Notes: generated by a model not told the origin, from the letters alone. A stretch of DNA of 64,000 nucleotides from Deltaproteobacteria bacterium (GCA_016875165.1 VGSF01000006.1:35040-99039), one strand, 5' to 3'. Numbered from the stretch's first letter, positions 16,003-24,718 are shown. Made by a program: numbers and translations.

Positions 16003-17238
16003 ATGAAAAAAATCTCCATCCCTTCCAGACTATGGTATGAGAACAAAGAATGGGAATTAACTTTCCCTGACCGCTGGCAGGTAGATAATCTAAACCCGCC
16101 GGGATTTGAAAAGCCCGCCCTCAATCCCGAGCAAATTAGAGAAAAGATCGAGCATCCTCTAAAGGGGCCAACTCTCGAAGAAATAGCCAGGGATAAGAAT
16201 CAGGCGGTGATTGTCTTTGACGACATGACCCGGCCTACACCGGTCAAGGACGTTGCCCCTTTTATCTTACAGTCCCTGCACAAGGCCGGGATGAAGAAAG
16301 ATCAGGTGCGCTTCATCTGGGCCCTGGGGGCTCACACGGCCTATGACATGATCAATGCCCGCAAAAAATTGGGTGATGAGATCGTGGAAAATTACCCTGT
16401 ATACAATCATGATCCCTTTCAAAATACCGTGCGCGTGGGCAGAACACCCACGGGAGTGGAGATCTGGTTCAACCGTGAGTTTATGGCCTGTGACCTGAAA
16501 ATCGGGATTGGATGCATCACCCCTCACGTTCACGTGGGATTCGGGGGAGGTGCCAAGATCGTCCTTCCCGGAGTAGCGGGGATCGAAACGATCAATCAGT
16601 TTCACAATCAGTTGTATAGAGATCGAGGGCGCGCCGGCCTGGGGAATTTTGAAAACAATATCATGCGAGCTGAGTGCGACGCCGCCGGTGATGCAGCGGG
16701 GTTGAATTTCAAAGTTGATGCTCTGGTCAACCGCCGGGGACAGATTACCAACCTTTACGCCGGCCCTTTTCGGGCAACCCACGATGCCGGAGCGGCGGAA
16801 GGAAAAGACCATTATGGAATCCCCCCTGTTAGCGGCTATGATCTGGCCATCTTTAACGCCTATGCCAAAGCTAACGAGTCGGCCATTGCCCTTCTCTTTT
16901 CTTTAATGCTCCTGAAACCAGGGGAAGGAACCGGCGTCCTGATTTCTGACGCCCCTGAAGGGCAAGTGCCCCATTACGTGATGTGGGCCTGGGGTAGCGA
17001 CTATGGCGGCCGCCACTATAATCCGAGGCCGAAAGGGTTTGCTCAAAGGTTGATGAAGAATTTAATTGTGCTGGCTCCCCACCCGGACCGCACGGGCCTT
17101 GACCTTGTCTGCCATGCCGATGACCCCATCATCGTCAAAACCTGGCCGGAAGTTTTAGCCATTCTCGAGGAAGATTATCCCGGCCCGGCAAAGGTCGCTG
17201 TAGTGCAAGACGGAACCATGCAGTACATAAAAAAGTAA
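16003..17238 (+). CDS. larA: LarA-family nickel-pincer racemase/epimerase, copy 1
   Basis: 411 residues, full length for the lactate racemase LarA (DUF2088) family. Residues known to matter in Lactobacillus LarA appear conserved by position: DDMTRPTP (D73/D74, R77), H111 in GAHTAYD, H175 in TPHVH, K185 in GGGAKIVLPG (the lysine that carries the pyridinium-thioamide cofactor) and H201. It should therefore bind the Ni-pincer cofactor and shift a hydride on a 2-hydroxyacid. Genes for making the cofactor (larB, larC, larE) are not in this window. Placement after lutC suggests it interconverts enantiomers so that LutABC or the downstream lyase can use both. Confidence 0.88.
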   Translation: MKKISIPSRLWYENKEWELTFPDRWQVDNLNPPGFEKPALNPEQIREKIEHPLKGPTLEEIARDKNQAVIVFDDMTRPTPVKDVAPFILQSLHKAGMKKDQVRFIWALGAHTAYDMINARKKLGDEIVENYPVYNHDPFQNTVRVGRTPTGVEIWFNREFMACDLKIGIGCITPHVHVGFGGGAKIVLPGVAGIETINQFHNQLYRDRGRAGLGNFENNIMRAECDAAGDAAGLNFKVDALVNRRGQITNLYAGPFRATHDAGAAEGKDHYGIPPVSGYDLAIFNAYAKANESAIALLFSLMLLKPGEGTGVLISDAPEGQVPHYVMWAWGSDYGGRHYNPRPKGFAQRLMKNLIVLAPHPDRTGLDLVCHADDPIIVKTWPEVLAILEEDYPGPAKVAVVQDGTMQYIKK

Positions 17239-17245
17239 GACGCAA

Positions 17246-17342
17246 AGCGCATGGAGCATAGCGCATAGAGTATAAGCAACCACCTCAGGGGTTCTTACGC
17301 TATGCTCTATGCGCTCCGCCCTATGCTTTTTTTGAGGTGGTT
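17246..17342 (+). promoter_or_regulatory. Candidate RNA switch: hairpin with T-run and a sequestered Shine-Dalgarno
   Basis: The left arm (17246-17276, AGCGCATGGAGCATAGCGC...) pairs with 17294-17327 (CTTACGCTATGCTC..GCGC), followed by TTTTTTT, which is terminator-like. Separately, AACCACCTCA (17278-17287) is a perfect 10-base complement of TGAGGTGGTT (17333-17342), which contains the ribosome-binding site GAGGTGG of the next gene. The two pairings interleave, so they form a pseudoknot or are alternative states. Confidence 0.45.
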
Positions 17343-17344
17343 TA

Positions 17345-17617
17345 ATGGAATATAACGCATTGGTGATCCATATCCGGGATAATGTGGTTGTTGCCCTGCG
17401 AAACCTGGCATTAGGAGAAGAAGTCAGGGCCAAAGGGGTTGAAGGGTTCCCCGTGTTGCAGGAAATCCCGGCCAGCCACAAAATTGCCCTCCGGGACATT
17501 CCCTCCGGGGAAGAAATAATCAAATATGGTGAAACCGTGGCAGTCACTTCCCGGAACATCAAAAAAGGGGAATGGGTGCATACGCATAACCTGGAAAGCA
17601 AGAGGTGGAAGAAATGA
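17345..17617 (+). CDS. UxaA/SuyA-like small subunit (SAF domain)
   Basis: 90 residues, a stand-alone SAF domain as in the N-terminal part of altronate dehydratase or the small subunit of (2R)-sulfolactate sulfo-lyase. The segments KIALRDIPSGEEIIKYGETVA and the tail VHTHNLESKRW are typical. Its partner follows with an ATGA overlap. The Shine-Dalgarno GAGGTGG lies 4 bases before the ATG and has an upstream perfect complement (see the regulatory entry). Altronate, galactarate and sulfolactate enzymes cannot be told apart with certainty; the split gene and the 2-hydroxyacid context favour a SuyAB-like lyase. Confidence 0.82.
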   Translation: MEYNALVIHIRDNVVVALRNLALGEEVRAKGVEGFPVLQEIPASHKIALRDIPSGEEIIKYGETVAVTSRNIKKGEWVHTHNLESKRWKK

Positions 17618-18771
17618 GAGAGATTACCGGCTATGCCAGAAAGAACGGGAAATACGGGGTTCGCAACCATGTCCTGGTCCTGGCCACGGTGGCCTGCGTC
17701 AACGGGGTCATCAACCGTATCTCCCGGGAGGCGCCCGAAGCCGTCTGCGTGCCCCACTCCTTCGGTTGCGGACGGGGAAGCTTAAGGGACACGCAGATCC
17801 TTTTCCGCATCCTGGCGAGTATGGTCCATCACCCCAATGTGGGCGCGGTCGTCTTGATCGGCCTGGGCTGCGAAAGATCCAACACCAAGAGTCTCCTGCC
17901 CTTTATCGAAAAGGCGGAGAAACCCATAGAGATTTTTAACGTGCAGGACTGCGGCTCTCTGCAAACCGCTAAAAAAGGGGCGGAAGCAGCCCGGCGGCTG
18001 CTGGCCGGGATCAGCGGCCAGACGCGGATCCCCCTCCCCTGGGAGAAGCTTCTCGTAGCCATGGAATGCGGCGGTTCCGACGCCATGTCCGGGGTGACGG
18101 CGAATGTGGCCCTGGGCGCGGTCTCAGATTGGCTGGTGGGAAAAGGAGCCAGTGTCATCTTCGGAGAAAACACCGAGATGATCGGAACATCCCATGTGCT
18201 CGCCCGGCGGGCCAGGAATGAAGAGGTAGGCAAAAAAATCGTGGAGATGATCGATCAGGCCGAACAGAGGACCAAAGATATTATGGGCAATCTGGCCAGC
18301 TGGGTCATTTCACCCGGGAATATGGACGGAGGCATGAGCACCATCGCCGAGAAATCCATGGGGTGCATTCATAAAGGCGGCGCGACCACGATCAATCAGG
18401 TCGTGGACTATGGAGAGTGGCCGACCGAAAAAGGGCTGATCCTCCAGGATGGACCGGGCTACGACGGAGATTCCATGGCCGGCCTGGCCGCCAGCGGTTC
18501 TCAGCTTATGTTTTTCTCCACTGGCCGGGGAACTCCGGCTGGGTTTCCAGCCGTCCCGGTTATTAAAGTAGCCAGCAATACCAGGGTCTATCAAACCATG
18601 ATCGATGATATGGATATCAATGCCGGGAGCTTAATAGAAGGCAAGTCGCTGGAAGAGCTGCGAGAGGAAATGATTGACCAGATGATCCGGGTAATCAACG
18701 GGGAAAAAACCAAGGCCGAGGCCAACGAGATGGACGTCTTTACCATTATGACCGTCAATCCTCCCTTTTAG
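17614..18771 (+). CDS. UxaA/SuyB-like large subunit (altronate dehydratase/sulfolactate lyase family)
   Basis: 385 residues from the ATG at 17614, which has AGAGGTGG ahead and overlaps the small-subunit stop (ATGA). Family segments: GVRNHVLVLATVACVNG (residues 16-32), HSFGCGRG, GLGCERSNTKSL, ECGGSDAMSGVTAN and the C-terminal MTVNPPF. The conserved cysteines may ligate an iron centre. With the SAF subunit it should eliminate water or sulfite from a 2-hydroxy-3-substituted acid, yielding a 2-oxoacid. Together with LarA and LutABC this gives a plausible route for both enantiomers of such an acid. Substrate unproven. Confidence 0.85.
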   Translation: MREITGYARKNGKYGVRNHVLVLATVACVNGVINRISREAPEAVCVPHSFGCGRGSLRDTQILFRILASMVHHPNVGAVVLIGLGCERSNTKSLLPFIEKAEKPIEIFNVQDCGSLQTAKKGAEAARRLLAGISGQTRIPLPWEKLLVAMECGGSDAMSGVTANVALGAVSDWLVGKGASVIFGENTEMIGTSHVLARRARNEEVGKKIVEMIDQAEQRTKDIMGNLASWVISPGNMDGGMSTIAEKSMGCIHKGGATTINQVVDYGEWPTEKGLILQDGPGYDGDSMAGLAASGSQLMFFSTGRGTPAGFPAVPVIKVASNTRVYQTMIDDMDINAGSLIEGKSLEELREEMIDQMIRVINGEKTKAEANEMDVFTIMTVNPPF

Positions 18772-18856
18772 CCTTACCCTTATTTAACGTGCCTTGCCTT
18801 ACGTAACTTAATTTTAGCCGAAAAAAGCTCTCAAATAAAAAATGATCGGAGGGTTT

Positions 18857-19429
18857 ATGAAAATCACCTGTGTGCTCGGAAGTCCCAGGTCCAATGGGAA
18901 CAGCGCGGTCCTGGCCAAACGTTTCGGCGATACCGCCGAAAAACTTGGCGCGGAAATCCAGACCTTTGCCTTGAATACACTCCATTACCAGGGCTGCCAG
19001 GCGTGCATGGCCTGTAAAACTAAAGCGGATAAGTGTGTTCTCCAGGATGACCTGACCGCTGTTTTGGAGAGGGTTCGGGAAGGCGACATTCTGGTAATGG
19101 CCACGCCTGTCTACCTCTGGGATGTGGCCAGCACTCTCCGGAGCTTCATCGAACGGACCTATTCCTACTTCGTCCCTGACTTTCACACCAACCCAAATCC
19201 CAGCCGCCTTTCCCCCGGCAAAAAGCTCGTCTTCATCCAAACCCAGGGACAGCCCAGCGAAAACCTGTTCGCCGACCTTTTTTCCAGGATCGAGCCTATA
19301 TTCAAGCGCTACGGATTTACCGAAAGTTACCTCATTCGGGGCTGCGGCCTGCGTAAATTGGGCGAGGTCGAAACCCGTGACGAAGTCATGAAACTGGCCG
19401 AGGAGACGGCTAGAAAAATAATGGCCTAA
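18857..19429 (+). CDS. NADPH-dependent FMN reductase-like iron-sulfur flavoprotein
   Basis: 190 residues from the ATG at 18857, preceded by CGGAGGG. The flavodoxin-like fold is shown by KITCVLGSPRSNGNSAVLA (FMN phosphate loop) and ATPVYLWDVASTLRSFIER. CQACMACKTKADKC gives a cysteine cluster typical of iron-sulfur flavoproteins of anaerobes. It would be a cytoplasmic electron-transfer or quinone/nitro reductase. It is the last gene of the 2-hydroxyacid block on this strand, 85 bases after the lyase. Confidence 0.85.
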   Translation: MKITCVLGSPRSNGNSAVLAKRFGDTAEKLGAEIQTFALNTLHYQGCQACMACKTKADKCVLQDDLTAVLERVREGDILVMATPVYLWDVASTLRSFIERTYSYFVPDFHTNPNPSRLSPGKKLVFIQTQGQPSENLFADLFSRIEPIFKRYGFTESYLIRGCGLRKLGEVETRDEVMKLAEETARKIMA

Positions 19430-20164
19430 AAAGCGTTCCCAACGGCAGGGACCGTCCGATCTTACGGAAGGAGATAGAAGCTGGTCCATCCGCCGAAAAA
19501 GTAACCCCAAGGTTACCTGCATACTTACGCCCGGCTGGTCACCTCAGCCGCGCAAGGGGCGGTGATGAAACTCTGACTGAAATGGCTCCTTTAAGTATAA
19601 AAGTCAGATTTAGTCTTACGTATACTGTCAGCCAGGTAATGACTTTTTTCTGAAATATTCAAATGATAAATCCCCCCCTGCAATGCAATATTTCAAACGC
19701 AATCTTCAATTTGAACTTGAAAACCGAGGCTATTTCCAAAGGCTATTTTCCCCTTGACTGCTCATGAATAAGAGAGTATTTTGGGTCATGGGTCAGTTAT
19801 TCCCATCTTTTTCTGATTAACCAACAACCTGCCCTCTATCCTTCTGGAGCAGAGCATGAAAAGGAATTTCCGGAAGGTGCCCATACAAAGACTTGAGGGG
19901 AATTTCTATTCCTTTGGAGTCATTTCTCTTCTATGGCTACAGTTTGCATTGGTCTTATCAAGTCTCGATAACAACAAAACCATCCGAGCACCGAAAACCT
20001 CTTTGGGGGCTTTTTAATTTCAGGTTTTTATATGGCAGCCGTTTCTTCTGTCCTGATTTCTGTTTACATAAGAACTTTTCCTCCACTTAAGCATGCTGTT
20101 GCCCCCCACTTGATCCATTGGAATGGAGCTAACGATTGCGGGCAGGCTCTGCTGTATTTCGTAT
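19430..20164. other. Gene-free AT-rich spacer
   Basis: About 730 bases with no convincing coding sequence. It holds a GTAACCCCAAGGTTAC palindrome near 19501, several T-rich stretches and no long inverted ends. Base composition shifts to AT-rich here and stays so through the restriction-modification genes, suggesting the left flank of a transferred island. Confidence 0.5.
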
Positions 20165-20193
20165 TTGATAATCGGTTTAAGATAAAATATACT
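20165..20193 (+). promoter_or_regulatory. Sigma-70-like promoter for the restriction-modification operon
   Basis: TTGATA (20165-20170), a 17-base spacer, then TATACT (20188-20193), 38 bases before the methyltransferase start codon. Confidence 0.6.
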
Positions 20194-20231
20194 TATCCCC
20201 AGAATAAGCGTTCTTACAGGTAGGAATAAAG

Positions 20232-21128
20232 ATGGAATTCATAAACAAGTTCTTGCACGGTGATTGCGAGGATGTTCTAAAGAAACTTTCCGACAATTCG
20301 ATTGATTTGATTTTTACCTCACCACCTTACGCCGACCAAAGAAAAAATACTTATGGCGGCGTCAGCCCCGATGAATATGTGGACTGGTTTTTGCCGAAAG
20401 CCAGTCAATTCCTGCGCGTTCTTAAACCTACAGGAACTTTCGTCCTGAATATCAAAGAACGGGTCTTCGATGGCGAGAGACATACTTACGTTATCGAACT
20501 GATTTTGCGCATGAGAGAACAGGGATGGCTATGGACTGAAGAGTTCATGTGGCACAAAAAGAACTCCTACCCAGGCAAATGGCCAAACCGTTTTAGGGAT
20601 AATTGGGAGAGATTGATCCAATTCAACAAGGCTAAGGAATTCCATATGTATCAAGAAGCGGTCATGGTGCCGGTTGGGGAATGGGCAAAAGACCGTTTAG
20701 CCAAACTAAGTGAAACTGACAAAACCAGAGACGAATCGAAGGTCGGAAGCGGTTTTGGTAAAAATGTCTCAAATTGGTTGGGTCGTAAGATGGTTTATCC
20801 CACAAATGTACTCCATATGGCGACCGAATGCTCAAACCGTAACCATAGTGCCACCTTTCCTATTGAATTACCGGCATGGTTTATAAAACTATTCACCAAA
20901 CCGGGAGATATGGTTCTTGATCCGTTTATGGGTTCGGGAACAACTGCATTCGCTGCTGTTCAGTTAGGTAGAAATTTTGTGGGGATAGATATCAATAAAG
21001 AATATATTGAGTTGGCACGGGAAAGGACGGCGCAAGAACAAATTCGATTACCCCATATCGCCGAGAAACGGCCGTCTTACTCAGTTAGAAAATTGCATAC
21101 CAAGAATGGAGCAAAAGCTAAACGATGA
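20232..21128 (+). CDS. Type II DNA methyltransferase, probably N4-cytosine, beta class
   Basis: 298 residues. The catalytic motif IV is TSPPY (residues 29-33), the form typical of N4-cytosine (and some N6-adenine) methyltransferases. The SAM-binding motif I DPFMGSGTT comes late, near residue 230, giving the beta-class order (catalytic motif first). The target-recognition region lies between them. It protects host DNA from the endonuclease encoded directly downstream (ATGA overlap). AT-rich codon use sets it apart from neighbours and supports horizontal acquisition. Confidence 0.9.
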   Translation: MEFINKFLHGDCEDVLKKLSDNSIDLIFTSPPYADQRKNTYGGVSPDEYVDWFLPKASQFLRVLKPTGTFVLNIKERVFDGERHTYVIELILRMREQGWLWTEEFMWHKKNSYPGKWPNRFRDNWERLIQFNKAKEFHMYQEAVMVPVGEWAKDRLAKLSETDKTRDESKVGSGFGKNVSNWLGRKMVYPTNVLHMATECSNRNHSATFPIELPAWFIKLFTKPGDMVLDPFMGSGTTAFAAVQLGRNFVGIDINKEYIELARERTAQEQIRLPHIAEKRPSYSVRKLHTKNGAKAKR

Positions 21129-21877
21129 AACCATTAAATCTCGATGAAGTTTATGAGTATGTGAATGAGAACATTATTGATTTTCACCAACGAAAAGTTA
21201 AATCGTTGGAAGAACTGCGTCTTGAGAAGTTGCTTACAAAGAATCCTTATCTGTTCAAAGCCAAGAATATCACCACGGCTAGCGAACTGATCACCAATCT
21301 GCTCGAAGCTTTCTTATCTTCATCCGAAGAAAAATTGTTTGGTGACTTTCTGGAAGGATTAGCAGTCTTTATTGCGCAGAAGACTTGTGGTGGTCACAAA
21401 TCCGCTGCGTCGGGAGTGGACCTGGAGTTCCTTTACAAGAAAGTCCATTATGTAGTGTCAGTCAAGTCGGGAACCAATTGGGGCAACAGTTCTCAGCAGG
21501 ATAAACTTGAGCAAGATTTGAAGAAGGCTGTTGCCAGAGTCAAGCAGTTAAAACACGGCGCTAATGTTCAGCCCGTTTTGGGAATTTGCTACGGGAAGAC
21601 AAAGACAAGTTATGTTCGTGGTTACTTGAAGGTAGTTGGGCAGAATTTCTGGTATTTGATCAGCGGGAATAAAAATCTTTACACAGACATTATTGAGCCA
21701 ATAGGTCACAGGGCAAAAGAGCATAACGAAAACTTCCTGTGTGAAAGAGGTAGAGTAATAAACTTGTTCACAAGACACTTCATTGATGAGTTTTGCGATG
21801 CCACTGGCGCAATCAACTGGGTGAAACTTGTCGAGTTCAATAGTGGCAACTACGATTTAAACAAATTCCTTGCTTAA
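21125..21877 (+). CDS. PmeII-like type II restriction endonuclease
   Basis: 250 residues. The N-terminal half (RLEKLLTKNPYLFKAKN...EEKLFGDFLEGLAVFIA) matches the PmeII family as I recall it. A probable PD-(D/E)XK core is D99/E101 in SGVDLEF followed by VVSVKSG with K114. It is translationally coupled to the methyltransferase by an ATGA overlap. It cuts unmodified DNA at the shared recognition site, which cannot be deduced here. An IS1380-like remnant follows closely, consistent with a mobile island. Confidence 0.8.
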   Translation: MKPLNLDEVYEYVNENIIDFHQRKVKSLEELRLEKLLTKNPYLFKAKNITTASELITNLLEAFLSSSEEKLFGDFLEGLAVFIAQKTCGGHKSAASGVDLEFLYKKVHYVVSVKSGTNWGNSSQQDKLEQDLKKAVARVKQLKHGANVQPVLGICYGKTKTSYVRGYLKVVGQNFWYLISGNKNLYTDIIEPIGHRAKEHNENFLCERGRVINLFTRHFIDEFCDATGAINWVKLVEFNSGNYDLNKFLA

Positions 21878-21954
21878 GTTTTTTTTCGAATTCTGGGGAC
21901 ACCATACCTATGTATAAATTACCCCAAAAAATGCGGGAGCATGTCATTTTTTAA

Positions 21955-22293
21955 AATGAAAGTGCCTCCGACTATAGTAAAATAAGGTGATTTAAGACTT
22001 ATAAACACTATAGAGGAGGCACTTAAAAGGTGAAGAAAAATATATCTCAGAAAGATCAGATTGACAATCAGAAAGTAGAGACCGTTACCGAAGAATTTAC
22101 AGGGAAAAATCTGACCCGCTTTGGGGGAGCGGGACTGATCCGGAGATTTTTTAAGCGCCAACATATCCAAGAGAAGATTGAGCAAGGAGTTCAGATCGAA
22201 GGGCGCAGGGAGTGTAAATACGGCGTTGGTTCGATGTTGGTGAGTCTCTTGTACGGGATGTTTTTGGGTTATCCCCGGCCGAGTCAAATGAAG
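21955..22293 (+). mobile_element. IS1380-like insertion sequence remnant
   Basis: The left subterminal region shows AGTGCCTCCGACTATAG (about 21960-21976) and the inverted CTATAGAGGAGGCAC (about 22008-22022). A truncated transposase frame starts with GTG at 22030: NLTRFGGAGLIRRFFKRQ, then MLVSLLYGMFLGYPRPSQMK, typical of the IS1380 N-terminus. Similarity stops at about 22293, leaving under a quarter of a normal transposase. No right end is seen. Confidence 0.65.
22030..22293 (+). pseudogene. Truncated IS1380-type transposase, N-terminal fragment
   Basis: GTG start after an AAAAGG-like site. About 88 codons remain, covering the N-terminal DUF1612/IS1380 region (FTGKNLTRFGGAGLIRRFFK). The frame runs on to 22458 but the protein no longer looks like a transposase after SQMK, so the tail is foreign sequence. 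The catalytic DDE residues are missing; non-functional. Confidence 0.6.
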
Positions 22294-22478
22294 GCTGGAG
22301 GGTTTAGAGAGGGCGTGGGGAGAGGTGTTTTTAGGGTCTGTTTGCATAAAATATTTTCCGCCCTTTTTATCTACTTTTTGACCACCAATTCCTATTTTCC
22401 CCAGCATTCTATAAGAAATTTCCATAAGAAGGGTTTTGGCCATCTGCTTAAATCGTAACTTTTTGTCTTTTAACCCAT

Positions 22479-24362
22479 TCACGCATTATTTGGGTTTATT
22501 TCTAGGCGATAGCGGACCGGATAACGGCCCAAAATCTCGCTCACGCCAGCCTCAATCTGCTCCCGATGAACCTGAGGTTGGGGGCGAATGGTGAGAGTGG
22601 CCATGGTGCCATGGAGCCGGTCTTCGCCCACCTGCACTTCAACGGACTGGGCCATCGTTTTTAGGGCCTGGAGTTCTGCCTCATATACGCGGCGAATGGC
22701 GTCCCAGCGCAGAGCTGGTTTGAAAATTTTGCCCACTGGGGTTAAGGGCATATCTTTGATGAGATAAACATCTTTGGGAATGGCGGCTCGCTCTCCGATG
22801 TGGTTTTTTAAATAGTCGAGGATTTGTTCTGGGGTGAGGCTGGCATTTTCATGGAGTTGCACATAGACCACGGGGACCTCTCCGGCGTGGGGATCCGGTC
22901 GGCTTACAGCGGCGGCCACCTGAATACCGCCCAGGCGATATAAGGGATCTTCGATGGCCAAGGGATCGATGTTATGTCCTCCCCGAATGATCAGATCTTT
23001 TTTGCGCCCGGTAAGCCAGAAATACCCTTCGGCATCCTGCCTTCCCAAATCGCCCGTATTAAACCACCCGGCTTTGGGCCAGACGCCCCGGTTGTGGACC
23101 TCTTCGAAATAACCACTGAAAACATTGGGTCCTTTGATGCAGACAGAGCCAATCTCATCCGTTTCCGCTTCCCGGACGAATTGGTCCTTATCATCCAGGA
23201 TAAAAATCTTCATTTTCTGGTAAGGCAGGTGCAGACCGATCGATCCTACTTTCCGCTCCCCATGATAGGGATTGACGGAGGAGGCGCAGGTCCCTTCGGT
23301 TAGCCCATATCCTTCCAAGATCTTCATGCCCGAATGGGCTTCAAATCTTTGGAAGAGTTCCACCGAGAGTGGGGCGGCCCCACAGATGGCGTAACGGAGG
23401 GAAGAAATGTCTGCATCCCCTTTGGGGATATCCAACAGTACGGACAGTACCGTAGGGACGGCGGAAAAGGTCACTGCCCGGTAGTGCTCCACGATTTTAT
23501 AAAAATTCTGCATGATGGTGGGATCTCGATACCCCCGGGGCGAGAGGATCACCACATGGGCGCCCAAGGAAAAGGGCATGGATCCGGTCACGATTGTCCC
23601 GTTGACGTGAAAGAGGGGAAGGCCGCAAAGGATAGTTTCCCCGGGGTGGAAGTCTCCGACCAATTGGGCCATGAAGGTCATGGCCGCCTCGTTGAAGTGG
23701 GTATGGGGGGCGATTTTTGGGATGCCTGTGGTGCCACCGGTGTGATACATGGAAGCTGTATCCAGAGGGTCAATCTGGCGGTTAGAATCAAGCTTTTGGC
23801 CGTTGTACCGCGCCACCAACTCATCATATCCATAGATCCCTTCTTTTTCATCGGAAGGTCCCATAACTCGAATGATACCCTTAAGGTTGGGCAGGTCCTT
23901 GCGAATGCTCATCACTTTCGGCCATATATCGGCGCCGGGAAACTCGGCCAAGGCAACCAGAACTTTGGTCCCGGCAGCCTGGCAGATCTCCCGGATGGTT
24001 GATGGTTCTAAAAGGGGGTTGATGGGATTAACGATTCCGGCGGCCTCTCCTCCCCACAGAACATAATGGGTATGCGGAAGGTTTGGGAGAAGATAGGATA
24101 CGACATCCCGGGGGCCGATCCCCATATCATAGAAGAGATTGGCTGTCCGGTTTATTTGGGCCCAAAAGTCCCGGTAGCTTATATGGGTGGGTTTAGAATA
24201 GTTTTCCCCAGACAGAATGAAGCTAATGGCCGGGGCGTCTGGATTGATAGAGGCCCCTTCTTGGAGGAGATGGTAAGTATGGAAAGCGGTAAGTCTTTTT
24301 TCTAATGGCACTTTTTCGAATTCGGCAATATCGGCCAGGTTGGCTATCTGAAATGTACTCAT
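22479..24362 (-). CDS. Acyl-CoA synthetase (AMP-binding, ANL superfamily) with C-terminal extension
   Basis: 627 residues. The ANL core motifs are all present: MYHTGGTTGIPK (P-loop-like A3), EGYGLTEGT (A5), NTGDLGRQD (A7), GRKKDLIIRGGHN (A8) and the A10 lysine in PLTPVGKIFK. It activates a carboxylic acid to an acyl-AMP and then an acyl-CoA. The N-terminal ~35 residues and a ~70-residue C-terminal extension (QSVEVQVGEDRLHGTMATLTI...) resembling a small alpha/beta accessory domain are extra to the basic fold. GGAGGGAAAG precedes the start. Substrate unknown. It stands alone between an IS remnant and a RAYT remnant. Confidence 0.88.
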   Translation of the reverse strand: MSTFQIANLADIAEFEKVPLEKRLTAFHTYHLLQEGASINPDAPAISFILSGENYSKPTHISYRDFWAQINRTANLFYDMGIGPRDVVSYLLPNLPHTHYVLWGGEAAGIVNPINPLLEPSTIREICQAAGTKVLVALAEFPGADIWPKVMSIRKDLPNLKGIIRVMGPSDEKEGIYGYDELVARYNGQKLDSNRQIDPLDTASMYHTGGTTGIPKIAPHTHFNEAAMTFMAQLVGDFHPGETILCGLPLFHVNGTIVTGSMPFSLGAHVVILSPRGYRDPTIMQNFYKIVEHYRAVTFSAVPTVLSVLLDIPKGDADISSLRYAICGAAPLSVELFQRFEAHSGMKILEGYGLTEGTCASSVNPYHGERKVGSIGLHLPYQKMKIFILDDKDQFVREAETDEIGSVCIKGPNVFSGYFEEVHNRGVWPKAGWFNTGDLGRQDAEGYFWLTGRKKDLIIRGGHNIDPLAIEDPLYRLGGIQVAAAVSRPDPHAGEVPVVYVQLHENASLTPEQILDYLKNHIGERAAIPKDVYLIKDMPLTPVGKIFKPALRWDAIRRVYEAELQALKTMAQSVEVQVGEDRLHGTMATLTIRPQPQVHREQIEAGVSEILGRYPVRYRLEINPNNA

Positions 24363-24450
24363 GCCCTTTCCTCCCTTTCTGGTATTTAGTTATCGCGGAA
24401 ATGAACCGATCGCTGGCCGCCGTCTCTAAGACGGGTTTCGTGGAATTTTG

Positions 24451-24718
24451 GGGACGTTGTTTACTAACTTAAGTAAGTTTCTGATCTTCAATGCAAGATC
24501 AAAGAGATGGCAATACTTAAGCTTGTCAACAACGTCCCGTAATTCCCCGTAATTCCACAGGCCAAACAAGGGGTCTTGGTTTCTTTAAGAAGTTTTCCAA
24601 GTCGTTCTAAGAAATGGTTCCGGTCAGTGTCGTCGCGAAAGATTTTGGCTCGTTCGATCCCCCGAACGATGATGTGATGCAAAGCTCCTGGGACGTCAAT
24701 CCGTGATCCCCTCGGCAT
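24451..24718 (-). mobile_element. RAYT (IS200-like, REP-associated) transposase remnant with REP-like hairpins
   Basis: The minus-strand frame from 24718 begins PRGSRIDVPGALHHIIVRGIE, the standard N-terminus of Y1_Tnp/REP-associated tyrosine transposases, and runs through FRDDTDRNHFLERLGKLL to about 24550, where similarity ends. Adjoining it are GGGACGTTGTT (24451-24461) and its inverse AACAACGTCCC (24528-24538) with an inner GATCTT..AAGATC hairpin, the REP-like end. The catalytic HUH and tyrosine region is deleted. Immobile unless helped in trans. Confidence 0.7.

Noticed and set aside
18755..19522. Minus-strand open frame opposite the flavin reductase
   Set aside because: Covers a clear flavoprotein on the other strand and has no family features.
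19893..20223. Two short overlapping plus-strand frames before the methyltransferase
   Set aside because: No ribosome-binding sites, composition like spacer DNA, and the second overlaps the likely promoter.
22293..22482. Minus-strand GTG frame overlapping the acyl-CoA synthetase stop (GTGA), reading through the DNA beside the IS1380 remnant
   Set aside because: The overlap hints at a coupled downstream gene cut by the IS, and parts such as YRMLGKIGIGGQKVD look protein-like. I cannot name a family and the frame continues into IS sequence, so I leave it out.
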